Below, piece by piece: positions 17,280 through 26,200 of a stretch of 36,091 nt of DNA (position 1 is the stretch's first letter; the number at the start of each line of letters is the position of its first letter). The translations under genes and the position numbers were made by a program. Source of the stretch: CAZVJA01 sp964626885 (lineage in GTDB: Bacteria > Planctomycetota > Planctomycetia > Planctomycetales > Planctomycetaceae); NCBI GenBank assembly GCA_964626885.1, contig CAZVJA010000029.1, positions 1-36,091 of the forward strand, written 5' to 3'. Below the pieces are notes generated by a model. That model was not told where the DNA came from. It saw only the letters and a program-made list of their open reading frames with translations, and did no database searches.

Positions 17280-18736
17280 GAAGAGAACCACCGCAACAAC
17301 GGAGGACGCACGGCCCAGGCGACGACGATCGCAATCACCGGAGCAAGAATCGCCGCAATCAATAATGAGGAGAGCGCCGCACTTTGCCCATAGTGCATGA
17401 AATTGTACAGCAACACAGGCGCCGTGAGCATGCCGGGAGGAGCCAACGTGGCTGAGGGGGTCAATTCCCAGAAGGCCCAATAGCACAACAGCACAATCCC
17501 CCAGAACTGCCCGCCGAACTTCAATCGCCACAACAGATCCAGCCCGGCGCGGCGCTGATCGCGCGCTGCCGAGGCCGCCAGCAGTGCCGCCTCGTGCGTC
17601 GCTTCGGCGGGGCGCGAAACGTGCAACAGCAGCTGCAACAACACGGCGCGCGGGAGCAAAAACAAAACCATCGCAACGACCATCGGCAATCCGGTATCGA
17701 GCACCCCCGCGGTCACGGCCCCACTGAAGGCCGCACCGATCGCCAGACTCACGACCAGCGATCCGCACAAACCGGGAACGGAAAAAACCGCCGCGCAGAT
17801 CAACCAAAACCACCCCTCCGATCGACGCGCCCGGGCCACCGTCACTCCGGCGGCGACCGTCGCGGTCAGCCCCGAAGCGATCGCGACCACGCCGGCCGCA
17901 AGAATCGCTCTCCACAGAGTTACGTTATGTGCCAGACCCAGAATTCCACCCAGCGCCCCGCGCAGCACGACAAACGCCGGAATGGCGCACAGTAAGAACA
18001 GAGCGACCGAAATATGGATCCAGACGAAGCAGGCTCCGGCAAACGACAACTTGCCTTGCCGATCCACTGCGGAAGCCGGCTCCCGCCCGGTGAGCACGAT
18101 GCACAACGCGGGGAGCAGCACCAGCAACTCGCAGAGGAGCGGTCGAACCGCCAGCAGCAGCGAATCGACGAGCGGCAATCCTCCAACCTGGGCGTCGAAG
18201 ATCGCCACGGTCCAACTCACGGGAGATTCCCGCAGACCGGTCGTCACCCCCATCAGCGACGCCATTTCGAATTCCTGAAAGACCAGCAGAAAGACGACTG
18301 CGAACACAATCAGGTCGGTCCGGCCCGGGCCGCGCGCCCAAAGACCGGCCAGATGTTTAAAGCGCTCGACGGTTCCGATGGAAGCCGGCCATGAGAGACG
18401 CCGGCAATGAATGGCTTCCGCCGTCAGGGGAGAGGGGGGAGAAAAATACCGCACCACCACCCCCGCCGGCACAAACTTCAGCGCAACGAGCAGTCCATAC
18501 AGAAATTCATTGAAGATGGGATGATGCACCAATGAGAACGTGTATCCGGAATACGTATGGCCGATGAGCAACTCGGGCGCAAAATACGGAGCCAGCAGCA
18601 AGATCCAGAGAATTGTCCGCCGCGAGCTGTTCGTCTGCCTCAACACGGCGCAATGACGGCGGGACAGATGCACTCCCACAAGTGCGACGGCCGCGCTCCG
18701 GACAAACGACCAGCCGCAGGCCAACGCGAGCGTCAT
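17276..18736 (-). CDS. Ferric-type ABC importer permease (fused, FbpB-like)
   Basis: A 486-residue permease with about twelve membrane helices, the size of FbpB/ThiP-type fused permeases that carry both membrane halves. The ATG at 18736 makes a four-base ATGA overlap with the binding protein stop; an in-frame ATG at 18769 would overlap more. The second half has an EAA-like cytoplasmic loop (EAALLAASAARDQRRAGL), where ABC importers dock on their ATPase; the first half has a weaker version near EAIHCRRL. The binding protein is encoded upstream and the ATPase downstream, completing an importer. Substrate is uncertain; ferric iron or thiamine are the usual ligands of the family. Confidence 0.82.
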   Translation of the reverse strand: MTLALACGWSFVRSAAVALVGVHLSRRHCAVLRQTNSSRRTILWILLLAPYFAPELLIGHTYSGYTFSLVHHPIFNEFLYGLLVALKFVPAGVVVRYFSPPSPLTAEAIHCRRLSWPASIGTVERFKHLAGLWARGPGRTDLIVFAVVFLLVFQEFEMASLMGVTTGLRESPVSWTVAIFDAQVGGLPLVDSLLLAVRPLLCELLVLLPALCIVLTGREPASAVDRQGKLSFAGACFVWIHISVALFLLCAIPAFVVLRGALGGILGLAHNVTLWRAILAAGVVAIASGLTATVAAGVTVARARRSEGWFWLICAAVFSVPGLCGSLVVSLAIGAAFSGAVTAGVLDTGLPMVVAMVLFLLPRAVLLQLLLHVSRPAEATHEAALLAASAARDQRRAGLDLLWRLKFGGQFWGIVLLCYWAFWELTPSATLAPPGMLTAPVLLYNFMHYGQSAALSSLLIAAILAPVIAIVVAWAVRPPLLRWFSS

Positions 18737-19779
18737 GGCGAATACTCCGACTTCAGCCACGCCAGACATTCGTCGCGCGCCTGCGAGAGCCGCGACAAGT
18801 CGTAACCTTCTCCCACGAATCGGCTAATTTCGCGCACCTCGGGAGGAAGCTGCCCCTCATCGACTTTGCCCAGCGGAATCTGTCGCGAGCCGGAACTGGC
18901 GAGTTTCGTTTCCGTTTCCTCCGAAAGCAAAAAATCCACCAGTTGGCGGGCCTCCGACCGCATGCCGTTCCCCCGAATGATCGCCACGGTGTTGGGAATG
19001 CAAATCACTTTTCCTCCATCGACGCGCACCGGCAGCATCGCCACCGGCCGTTTTTCATCGGCCGCCAGAAAATAATCGTCGGTGTCGGTCCAGCCGAAAT
19101 CGCAGACTCCCCCCGCGACAAGATTCTTGACGGCGGCGTTCCCCGCGACTTCACGCAGGCCCCGCTCCCGCACATTGCGATGCCACTCACGCAGCTTTTT
19201 TCCCCCCCATAAATCCCAGAGGAGAGTGTAGTGTGTCAGCGTCGTCCCGTAGAGCGGCTTCGCGATGGCCATCCGCGAGAGATCCCCCTCGAGCGCGCCG
19301 GCGATCGCCTTTTCCGTCGCGGGCATTTTCTCGGTATTGACGATATAGACCCGCATTCGCGCCCCGAACCCGGTCCAGTATCCATCCTGGTCTTTATACG
19401 CGGCGGGGATTCGTTCGGCCGAGGGAGAACGGTACGGCTGCAGCACCCCTTGCCGCGCGAGATCCATCGTTCCCAGCAGCTCGTTGTTCCAGAAGACATG
19501 GCAAATCGGCTTCTCTTTTTCGCGCAGCAGCCGATCGACCAGTCCGAGCGACTTGGCGGCTTCCGTATCGGGCACAATTGACACGGGGATGCCGGTCCGC
19601 CGCTCGAACTCGCGCAGAATCGCTTCGGAGTAGATCAGATCGTGCGCGCAATAGACGACCAGCGGCCGGCGCGAGAATGTTGAGGACGCGCGCGGAAAGA
19701 AAATTGCCGCGGAAAGTGTCACGATCAACACGAGCGCGGCCGCAATGACGGCGCGGTGAGAGTTCCTGCTGCGTTGCAT
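18733..19779 (-). CDS. Extracellular solute-binding protein (ferric-type family 1)
   Basis: A 348-residue type II periplasmic binding protein. Residues 10-28 form an uncleaved-looking membrane anchor or signal (AVIAAALVLIVTLSAAIFF). The first domain begins RRPLVVYCAHDLIYSEAILREF and continues FERRTGIPVSIV, the usual opening of FbpA/FutA-like binding proteins. GGVCDFGWTDTDDYF (about 232-246) corresponds to the second-domain hinge segment common in this family, and the consecutive tyrosines used for iron in FbpA are not evident, so the ligand is open. It delivers substrate to the permease encoded next, with which it overlaps by four bases. It follows the coiled-coil gene by 24 bases and may be part of the same transcript. 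Confidence 0.82.
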   Translation of the reverse strand: MQRSRNSHRAVIAAALVLIVTLSAAIFFPRASSTFSRRPLVVYCAHDLIYSEAILREFERRTGIPVSIVPDTEAAKSLGLVDRLLREKEKPICHVFWNNELLGTMDLARQGVLQPYRSPSAERIPAAYKDQDGYWTGFGARMRVYIVNTEKMPATEKAIAGALEGDLSRMAIAKPLYGTTLTHYTLLWDLWGGKKLREWHRNVRERGLREVAGNAAVKNLVAGGVCDFGWTDTDDYFLAADEKRPVAMLPVRVDGGKVICIPNTVAIIRGNGMRSEARQLVDFLLSEETETKLASSGSRQIPLGKVDEGQLPPEVREISRFVGEGYDLSRLSQARDECLAWLKSEYSP

Positions 19780-19803
19780 GGCCCTGCCGAAGACGACCGG
19801 CGT

Positions 19804-21405
19804 CTACTCGTCGGGGTTTTCCTGGAGGTTGTCGAAGTAGCTCTTGATGCCGTCGTGATAGCCGGGCGGAATCTGTTCCTGCAGAATCGCTTCGCTCAAT
19901 CCCTGCTTGACGTTTTGCACGGCGTTGCGGTAATCGATCTTCGCGTCGACCTTTTCTCCCATTCCGCGGGTTTTCAACGACAGGAGGATCTTCCCGGCGG
20001 TGATGGGGGATTTCGCCTGCTCGGCTTTGAAGTCGGACTTTTTGCTCTCATCCTCGGGAGCGATATCTCCGCGTCCGCGTCCTTCTTCTCCCATTCCTTC
20101 ACCGTTGCCACCCATGGCTTTCGCGAACAGCTTTGCGTATTCATCCATCGACTTGCAACCCTCGCACTGCTTGCCGTCGAGCGCGTCCAGGTCATTCAAC
20201 TTTTTGGCCATCTGAATCGCTTTGAGGGCTTCTTCGAGATCCTTGAGCTCCTTCGCCGATTGCGCGATCTGTTCCAGTTCCATCTTGGTGAGGTTCATCG
20301 ACTCGGCGGCCGCTTTGATGGCGTCGCCCGCTTCCATGCCGTTCTTGCACTTGCAGGCCATATCGAGTTGTTCCGCGGCCCGCTTGAGTGCCGCTTCGAG
20401 CGGCTTGGAGTTCACTTTATCTCGCGAAAATTCCGACAGCTGTTGAAGCTGATCGCGGAGTTTCTTCTTCAGCGCTGCCTGTTTGGCCGGATCTTCCGTC
20501 TTCAATAATTCCTCGAGATCGCGCTGCACCTGGTCGATCGCCTTCTGCAGGCTTTCGGTGGAACCTTTCTGCAAGTCATCCGCCCATTTCTTCTGCAGTT
20601 CGAGATTGTTGTTGCCGAACTGCTGGGCGATCGGCTGTTGGGCCATCAAATCCTTCAACTGGTCGGCGCTGATCTTCCGCCATTTCTCTCCGAGCGCTTT
20701 CTGATTGACCGCGAGCTTCTCGTAGTTCGTTTGCTTGGCCTTCGGCTGCATTTGATTAAAGGTTGCTTTCAACGCATCAATTGCCTTCTGTACGTCCTTT
20801 TTCTGCGCTTCTTCCTCTTTTTCTTTTGCAATCTGGGCCACCCGTTCGACAGTCTGCTTCTGTGTCGCATTCAGTTGCTTCTGCCGCTGGGCGTCCTGCT
20901 GCGCTGCTTCCACCTTGCCGAACGGATCGAGTTGCGGCAGGAACTGTACACCGGCAAAGAGGATCAGCAGCGCGACCACGCCGATGCCGAGCCTCCGTTC
21001 CCAGCGAAGAGGTACAACCTCGGCCGGGCGAATGCGCGGCGCGCGTTCTTCCGCCTGCACCGCAACAATCGGCTTGAACTCACCCGGAGAACCTTCCAGC
21101 ATCGCGACCGTCAGAAACAGATCCTTCGTCCCTCCCTGGCGGTCGATCAGACGAGCTGCTTCTTCCGCTGTCGGCCGACGGTGCAATATCAGTCCCATGA
21201 TCCCGGCCACGACCGGAAGAGCAAGGAGCGCCTGCAACGCGAACTGGTCGGGAATCACCCCCGCCAGTCGGCTCACCAGCAACGCCACCGCATACACCCC
21301 GGACAAAACCAGCAAGGCAACGAATGCCCGACGACCGATCATCGCGAACCGCATCCGCCGAACCACACGACCGACCAGCGAATTCGACTTCGGAAGCGTC
21401 GTCAT
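19804..21405 (-). CDS. Membrane-anchored coiled-coil protein
   Basis: A 533-residue protein that I do not recognise beyond a DUF4175-like look. The start at 21405 is firm: AGGAG lies eight bases upstream. Two close helices (about 26-47 and 55-73) and a third (about 148-166) anchor it. Residues about 170-440 are rich in Lys, Glu, Gln and Ala and should form long coiled coils facing the periplasm. Two small cysteine groups break it: MACKCKNG and KQCEGCKS, which could bind metal or form disulfides. A Gly-rich segment (GGNGEGMGEEGRGRG) precedes the C-terminal domain. It is first in the long minus-strand gene series with the importer and VWA genes, so it may be a scaffold for that machine; this is inference. 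Confidence 0.82.
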   Translation of the reverse strand: MTTLPKSNSLVGRVVRRMRFAMIGRRAFVALLVLSGVYAVALLVSRLAGVIPDQFALQALLALPVVAGIMGLILHRRPTAEEAARLIDRQGGTKDLFLTVAMLEGSPGEFKPIVAVQAEERAPRIRPAEVVPLRWERRLGIGVVALLILFAGVQFLPQLDPFGKVEAAQQDAQRQKQLNATQKQTVERVAQIAKEKEEEAQKKDVQKAIDALKATFNQMQPKAKQTNYEKLAVNQKALGEKWRKISADQLKDLMAQQPIAQQFGNNNLELQKKWADDLQKGSTESLQKAIDQVQRDLEELLKTEDPAKQAALKKKLRDQLQQLSEFSRDKVNSKPLEAALKRAAEQLDMACKCKNGMEAGDAIKAAAESMNLTKMELEQIAQSAKELKDLEEALKAIQMAKKLNDLDALDGKQCEGCKSMDEYAKLFAKAMGGNGEGMGEEGRGRGDIAPEDESKKSDFKAEQAKSPITAGKILLSLKTRGMGEKVDAKIDYRNAVQNVKQGLSEAILQEQIPPGYHDGIKSYFDNLQENPDE

Positions 21406-21413
21406 CTGTCTGT

Positions 21414-21418
21414 CTCCT
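21414..21418 (-). promoter_or_regulatory. Ribosome binding site of coiled-coil gene
   Basis: On the minus strand AGGAG stands eight bases before the ATG at 21405. It is one of the strongest ribosome sites in the window and fixes the start of this lead gene. Confidence 0.75.
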
Positions 21419-21431
21419 GTTCAGGGGACTC

Positions 21432-21459
21432 GTCGGGAAGGGGAATGCCCCACCCCGAC
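21432..21459 (-). promoter_or_regulatory. Leader hairpin before coiled-coil gene
   Basis: GTCGGG (21432-21437) pairs with CCCGAC (21454-21459), and inside it GGGG (21440-21443) pairs with CCCC (21448-21451) around the loop AATG. In the minus-strand transcript this strong hairpin would lie about 13 bases before the ribosome site, so it could affect translation or mRNA stability. Confidence 0.5.
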
Positions 21460-21466
21460 CAGAGGG

Positions 21467-21486
21467 GATGCTATCAGGCTAGCATC
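21467..21486. promoter_or_regulatory. Perfect inverted repeat, 7-6-7
   Basis: GATGCTA (21467-21473) and TAGCATC (21480-21486) form a perfect inverted repeat around six bases. It could be a second leader hairpin for the minus-strand gene or an operator for a dimeric regulator between the divergent blocks. No regulator gene lies beside it. Confidence 0.45.
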
Positions 21487-21862
21487 GGTTCCCCCGTAGA
21501 TCAAGAAGAGACCATTTCTATCGAGAATAGGACCGAATTGAGACGGGGAACTTAACAGTAAGAATAGGTTTGACCTCTTCAAGGAACCATACCATCCCGA
21601 CTGCGCTGAAACCGGCCGGTTCGTTTGTCCGAACGCAATCCACACCCGTGAGCCCTTCACTTCCGTCCGCAACCCGTGTCTCTGAAACTCTTTCGGTGCA
21701 AACTCCGCACATGACGGGGACTCGCAATCGTCGGCGCGGTCGATTATCGTGAATAGGCAGCAAAGCCTGCCACGTATAGGACGCTCGACCCTGCCTGTTT
21801 TGTTCAAATTTTCGGCCGTTAGTCGGTCTGGTCTCTATCTTCTTGCCAAACGGACATCCGAA

Positions 21863-23149
21863 ATGATGCTCAACCCTCGACTTTTGGTCTCGCTCTGCCT
21901 CTTCCAACTGCTTTCAGATGCTGTTTCATCTGCTGCCGAAGCTGCCGACTCCGCGGCACCTCAATCCAAGCTGGAACTGAAAGACGGCGACCGGGTGGCC
22001 TTCGTCGGGGCGACGTTTGTCGAGCGAGATCGACACTTTGGTGAATTTGAATCGGTGCTCCGCAGCCGTTTTCCCGGCAAGAAGCTTTCCTTCCGAAACA
22101 TGGCCTGGCCGGGCGACACCACCACCGTGCAGCTGCGTCCCCTCAACTTCGGCAGCCTGGAAAAACATCTCACCGCGATGAAGCCGACCGTGGTCTTCGT
22201 GAGCTACGGCGCGAACGAAGCTTACGACGGCGAAGCGGGGCTGTCGTCGTTCCTGGCGGGCTATTCATCCATTCTCGATCTGCTGGCGAAGACCGGCGCG
22301 CGCATCGTTGTCGTCTCGCCGATCCGCCAGGAGAAGCTTGGCCCGCCCCTTCCCGATCCGGCCGCGGTAAATCAAAATCTCGAACTGTATTCAAATGCCG
22401 TGAAGAAGCTCGCGGCGGATCGCGGGCTGATGTTCGTCGATTTGCTTCACACGGTGATCGATTCCTCGACCACGCCGCCGGCTTACCCGCTGACGGAGAA
22501 CGGCGTGCATCTCACCGACTACGGATACTGGCGCGCCGCGCAAACGCTCGCGGATCATCTCACGGCGCGTGACGTGCCGTGGAAAGTGGAGCTCACTGCG
22601 AAAGGAACGAGCGACGAAGCAAAAGCCAGCGGGACACGGATGTCGAAAGTCCATGCGGATGAACAGCACGTCACCTTTGAAGCCACTGACTTGCGAGGGA
22701 TCGTTCCCGCGCCGGAGGGGGCTCCTCTCGACGTGTCGGCGGAGCAAATGAAGCGGCTCATCGTGGTCCATGGTCTGAAACCGGGACGCTACACGTTGAG
22801 CATTGACGGCAACGAATCGGCAACCGCGACCGCGAAAGAATGGAACACCGGCGTCCTCTTGCGCGGCGGGCCGGAATGGGAACGGGGTACCAAGCTTCGC
22901 GAGGAGATCGTCTGGAAGAATCTCATGTTCTTCAATCGCTGGCGGGCGCACAACGGCGAATACATTTACGGACGGCGATCCACCACCAGCGAAGGCTACG
23001 ACCGCAACAAAGACGGCGGGAACGCCGGTAATCCTTCGTTCCCCGGCGAAATGGCCGAGTTCGACCGCCTGCTCGAAGCATCGGACCGCAAGACCGACGA
23101 TCTCGCTCTGCCGCGTGCACACACCTACGAACTTTCTCCGACCAAGTGA
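21863..23149 (+). CDS. SGNH/GDSL-like secreted protein with altered active site
   Basis: A 428-residue secreted protein. Two ATG codons stand in tandem at 21863 and 21866; the signal peptide (LNPRLLVSLCLFQLLSDAVSS) supports this start over a GTG at 21749. Block I reads FVGATF (48-53), where the family has GDS, so Thr51 stands where the nucleophilic Ser is expected. Block II Gly is in WPGDT, block III in YGANEA (Asn118), and block V is NGVHLTDYG, with His216 present but Asn213 in place of the catalytic Asp. The C-terminal 170 residues follow the pattern of proteins that lie beside PVC-type cytochrome genes in planctomycetes, as here. It may be a carbohydrate esterase with an unusual triad or a non-catalytic binding protein. 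Confidence 0.82.
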   Translation: MMLNPRLLVSLCLFQLLSDAVSSAAEAADSAAPQSKLELKDGDRVAFVGATFVERDRHFGEFESVLRSRFPGKKLSFRNMAWPGDTTTVQLRPLNFGSLEKHLTAMKPTVVFVSYGANEAYDGEAGLSSFLAGYSSILDLLAKTGARIVVVSPIRQEKLGPPLPDPAAVNQNLELYSNAVKKLAADRGLMFVDLLHTVIDSSTTPPAYPLTENGVHLTDYGYWRAAQTLADHLTARDVPWKVELTAKGTSDEAKASGTRMSKVHADEQHVTFEATDLRGIVPAPEGAPLDVSAEQMKRLIVVHGLKPGRYTLSIDGNESATATAKEWNTGVLLRGGPEWERGTKLREEIVWKNLMFFNRWRAHNGEYIYGRRSTTSEGYDRNKDGGNAGNPSFPGEMAEFDRLLEASDRKTDDLALPRAHTYELSPTK

Positions 23150-23206
23150 CCGTACGTCGCCACTGCTGAAATTATCCACAACAATCCATAAAACTGATTG
23201 TCACCC

Positions 23207-26200
23207 ATGAACCGCATGTTTGATATCAACACGACCGCGCGTTTTCTGTTCGCCGCAGCACTGCTCGCCGCTTCCACAAGCCCGCTGTTCGCGCAACGCA
23301 CGGCGGAGGAAATTTATTCGGAGTTGCGGAAAACCTATCCGCACAACATCGAGCAGGACCCGAAGCTCGAACAAGCCGCCTTCGACGTGCATCCCGAGTT
23401 TGAAGTCAATCTCTTCGCCTCCTCTCCGTGGGTCGTGAATCCGATCGGCATGACCTGGGATGCGCGTGGGAGACTGTGGGTCTTTAACTCGCCGATGTAC
23501 CCGCACATTCTCCCCGGCCAGCATCCGACCGATTTCATCAGCGTGCTGGAAGACACCGACGATGACGGCCGCGCCGACAAGTGCACCGTCTTTTACGACA
23601 AACTGTACGTCCCCACGGGACTGGAACTGGGAGACGGCGGCGTGTACGTCGCCAATCAGCCCGACCTGCTGTTCCTCAAGGACAACGACGGCGACCTGCG
23701 GGCCGATTCGCGCAAGATCCTCCTGAGCGGTTTCGGCACCGAAGACAACCACCACGCCATCAGCGCCTTCACCTGGTGTCCGGGAGGCTGGCTTTATTTT
23801 CAATCCGGCATCTTCCTCCACACGCAGGTCGAGACGCCGCACGGCCTGGTAAGGCTCGACAACGGCGGAGTCTTCCAGTTCAAGCCTCGTGACATGCGGC
23901 TGGAACTCTTCAACGTCGGCACAGCCACGAACCCGTGGGGCCACGCGTTCGACAAATGGGGACAGAGCTTCCTGACCGAAGGACCGCAAGGGGGCATCTG
24001 GTGGCTCACTCCCGGCACGGTCTCCTGTCACCCCGAAGAACGTGTTCCGGGAACAAATGCTCCCAAATCGTGCGGCGTTGAGTTTCTCTACAGCTCGCAT
24101 TTCAGCGAGAAGTACCAGGACAAAATGGTGCTCAACGCCTTCAAGAACAAAACCGTCAACCTCTACGAGTTCAGCGACGACGGCTCCGGATTCGCCACGC
24201 GCGAATTGCAGCCGCTGTTGATCGTCTCGAAAGAGCAGAACTTCCGTCCGGTCGACGTGAAGACCGGCCCGGACGGCGCCCTGTACATTGCCGACTTCTT
24301 CCAGCCGGTCATCGGCCACATGCAGTACGAATTCCGCGATCCGCGGCGCGATCATCTCAACGGCCGGGTCTGGCGCATCACGCAGAAGGGGCGGCCGCTC
24401 TTGAAGAAGCCGAAGATCGTCGAGGCTACGCCCGACGAACTGGCCGAGAATCTCAAATCGAAAGAGGGATTCATCCGATTCAAGAGTCTCCGGCAGTTGT
24501 ATGAAATCGATGCGAAGCTTGCGTCCGAGGCGCTCGCGAAGTTTCTCAAGCGGCTCGATCCACTCGATCCGGAATTCGACCAGTACCGCCTGCAAGCTCT
24601 CTGGGCCTACCAGACGATCGAGGTCGTCGAGCCGGCGCTGCTCGCGGACGTGCTCCGTTCACGAGACGCGCGGGCTCGTGCCGCCGCGACGCGCGTGCTC
24701 CGCTACTGGCACGATCGGGTTCCCGGAGCGCTGGGCCTGCTGGCGCGGATGGTGGACGACGATTCGCCGCGCGTTCGGCTCGAAGCGGTTTGTGCACTCA
24801 GCTACTTCCCCTCCGCGGAAGCGATGGAACTCGCCGCGCATGTCGCCGACCGACCGATGGATCGCTTTCTCGAGTATTCGTTCAAACACACCGCGATTGC
24901 ACTCAAGGACCATTGGCTCCCGGCGCTGCAGGCCGGCAAGATCGATTTCGGCGGCAATGCGAACCGGGTGCAGGCAGCGTTGAGCGCCGTCCAGCAGAAA
25001 GACGCCGTCGCGTTGTTGCTGAAGATGCTGCAAAGCGGCAAGGTCGCGGCCGATCGCCGCGAAGGGGTCGCGACGATGATCGCCGGCCTCGGCAACGAAG
25101 CGGAGCTCGCGCAGATCTTTGACCCCGCCACTCTCGCGAAACTGTTCCCGACGACTTCGGGAGATTGTGCCCCCGCTGTGCATGCACGTATTCTTGCAGC
25201 CTTGGTCCACGCGGCGCGCGACCGAAAAGTGAAGCTCGCGGTTTCCGCCGACACCCTGCTGCCGCTGGTGCAATCGAATTCGACGGAACTGCGAGCAGAA
25301 GCCTTATCACTCGCCGGTGCCTGGAAGATGGAACCGCTTCGCGACCAGATAGCCGCCGCCGCGACGGATGTTCATGCCGCGCGCCGCATTCGGGAGTCGG
25401 CCATCGATGCGCTGGCGGAGTTGGGGGGCGCCCCGAGCGCCGAACTCCTCAATCAACTGAGCGCGGCCGATCAGCCGGTGGATGTGCGGGCCTATGCCGC
25501 CGGGGCGTGGGCTCGAATCGACACGGCAGCCGCGGCAAAACGTGCTGCCGAAATTCTGGAGTCGGAATCCGTTCCGTCCGATTTCGCGCCGCTGTTGAAT
25601 CCCCTGTTGTCGCGCAAAGATGGCGAGCGGCAATTCGAAGAGGCATTGGCCGGCCGGAAACTGCATCCCGATTCCGCCAAGCTCGTGCTTCGCTTTCTAA
25701 ACGGATCGGGGCGACAGCCGGCTAAGATCGTTGAGATGTTGCGTCAATCGGCCGGCTCCGGCTCGCTCACGGCAACTCTCGCGTCGGAAGACCTCAACCG
25801 GCTGATCGCCGAAATCGAGCAGAAGGGCGATCCCCACCGGGGGGAAGAAGTCTTTCGCCGCAAGGATCTGGCGTGCCAAACCTGCCATGCCATCGCCGGC
25901 GGGGGTCCGCCCGTGGGACCGGATCTCGAAGGGCTCGGGACGAGTTCGCCGATGGATTATCTCGTTCACTCCGTGCTCGATCCGAACAAAGCGGTGCGCG
26001 AAGGTTTCGGCGCGGTTTCGGTGCTGACGATGTCCGGAAGCGTTTACACCGGGATCTTGAAGAGTAAGACCGACACGGAGATTGTCATCCTCGATGCGTC
26101 AACGCGGAACTTGCGACGAATTCCCGCCGCCGACATTGATGAAGTCGCGAACGCGCAGTCGATCATGCCCAAGGGGCTGGTCGATAACATGACACGCGCT

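Larger units (their letters stand above)
21406..21862. other. Divergent intergenic region
   Basis: These 457 bases separate the two divergent gene blocks and should carry promoters for both. On the left it holds a ribosome site and two hairpins listed separately. From about 21490 to 21862 I see no RNA gene, no clear repeat and no convincing sigma-70 pair. The frame in front of the SGNH-like gene is open back to a GTG at 21749, but those codons show no protein features. Confidence 0.6.

Noticed and set aside
15210..17393. 727-codon open frame on the plus strand
   Set aside because: It lies opposite the ATPase-NHL fusion and the start of the VWA gene, both with clear motifs. High G+C produces such long antisense frames.
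17280..17915. N-terminal extension of the ATPase-NHL frame
   Set aside because: It is Arg/Gly-rich antidomain sequence in a wrong frame of the permease gene. The ATPase starts naturally at 17279.
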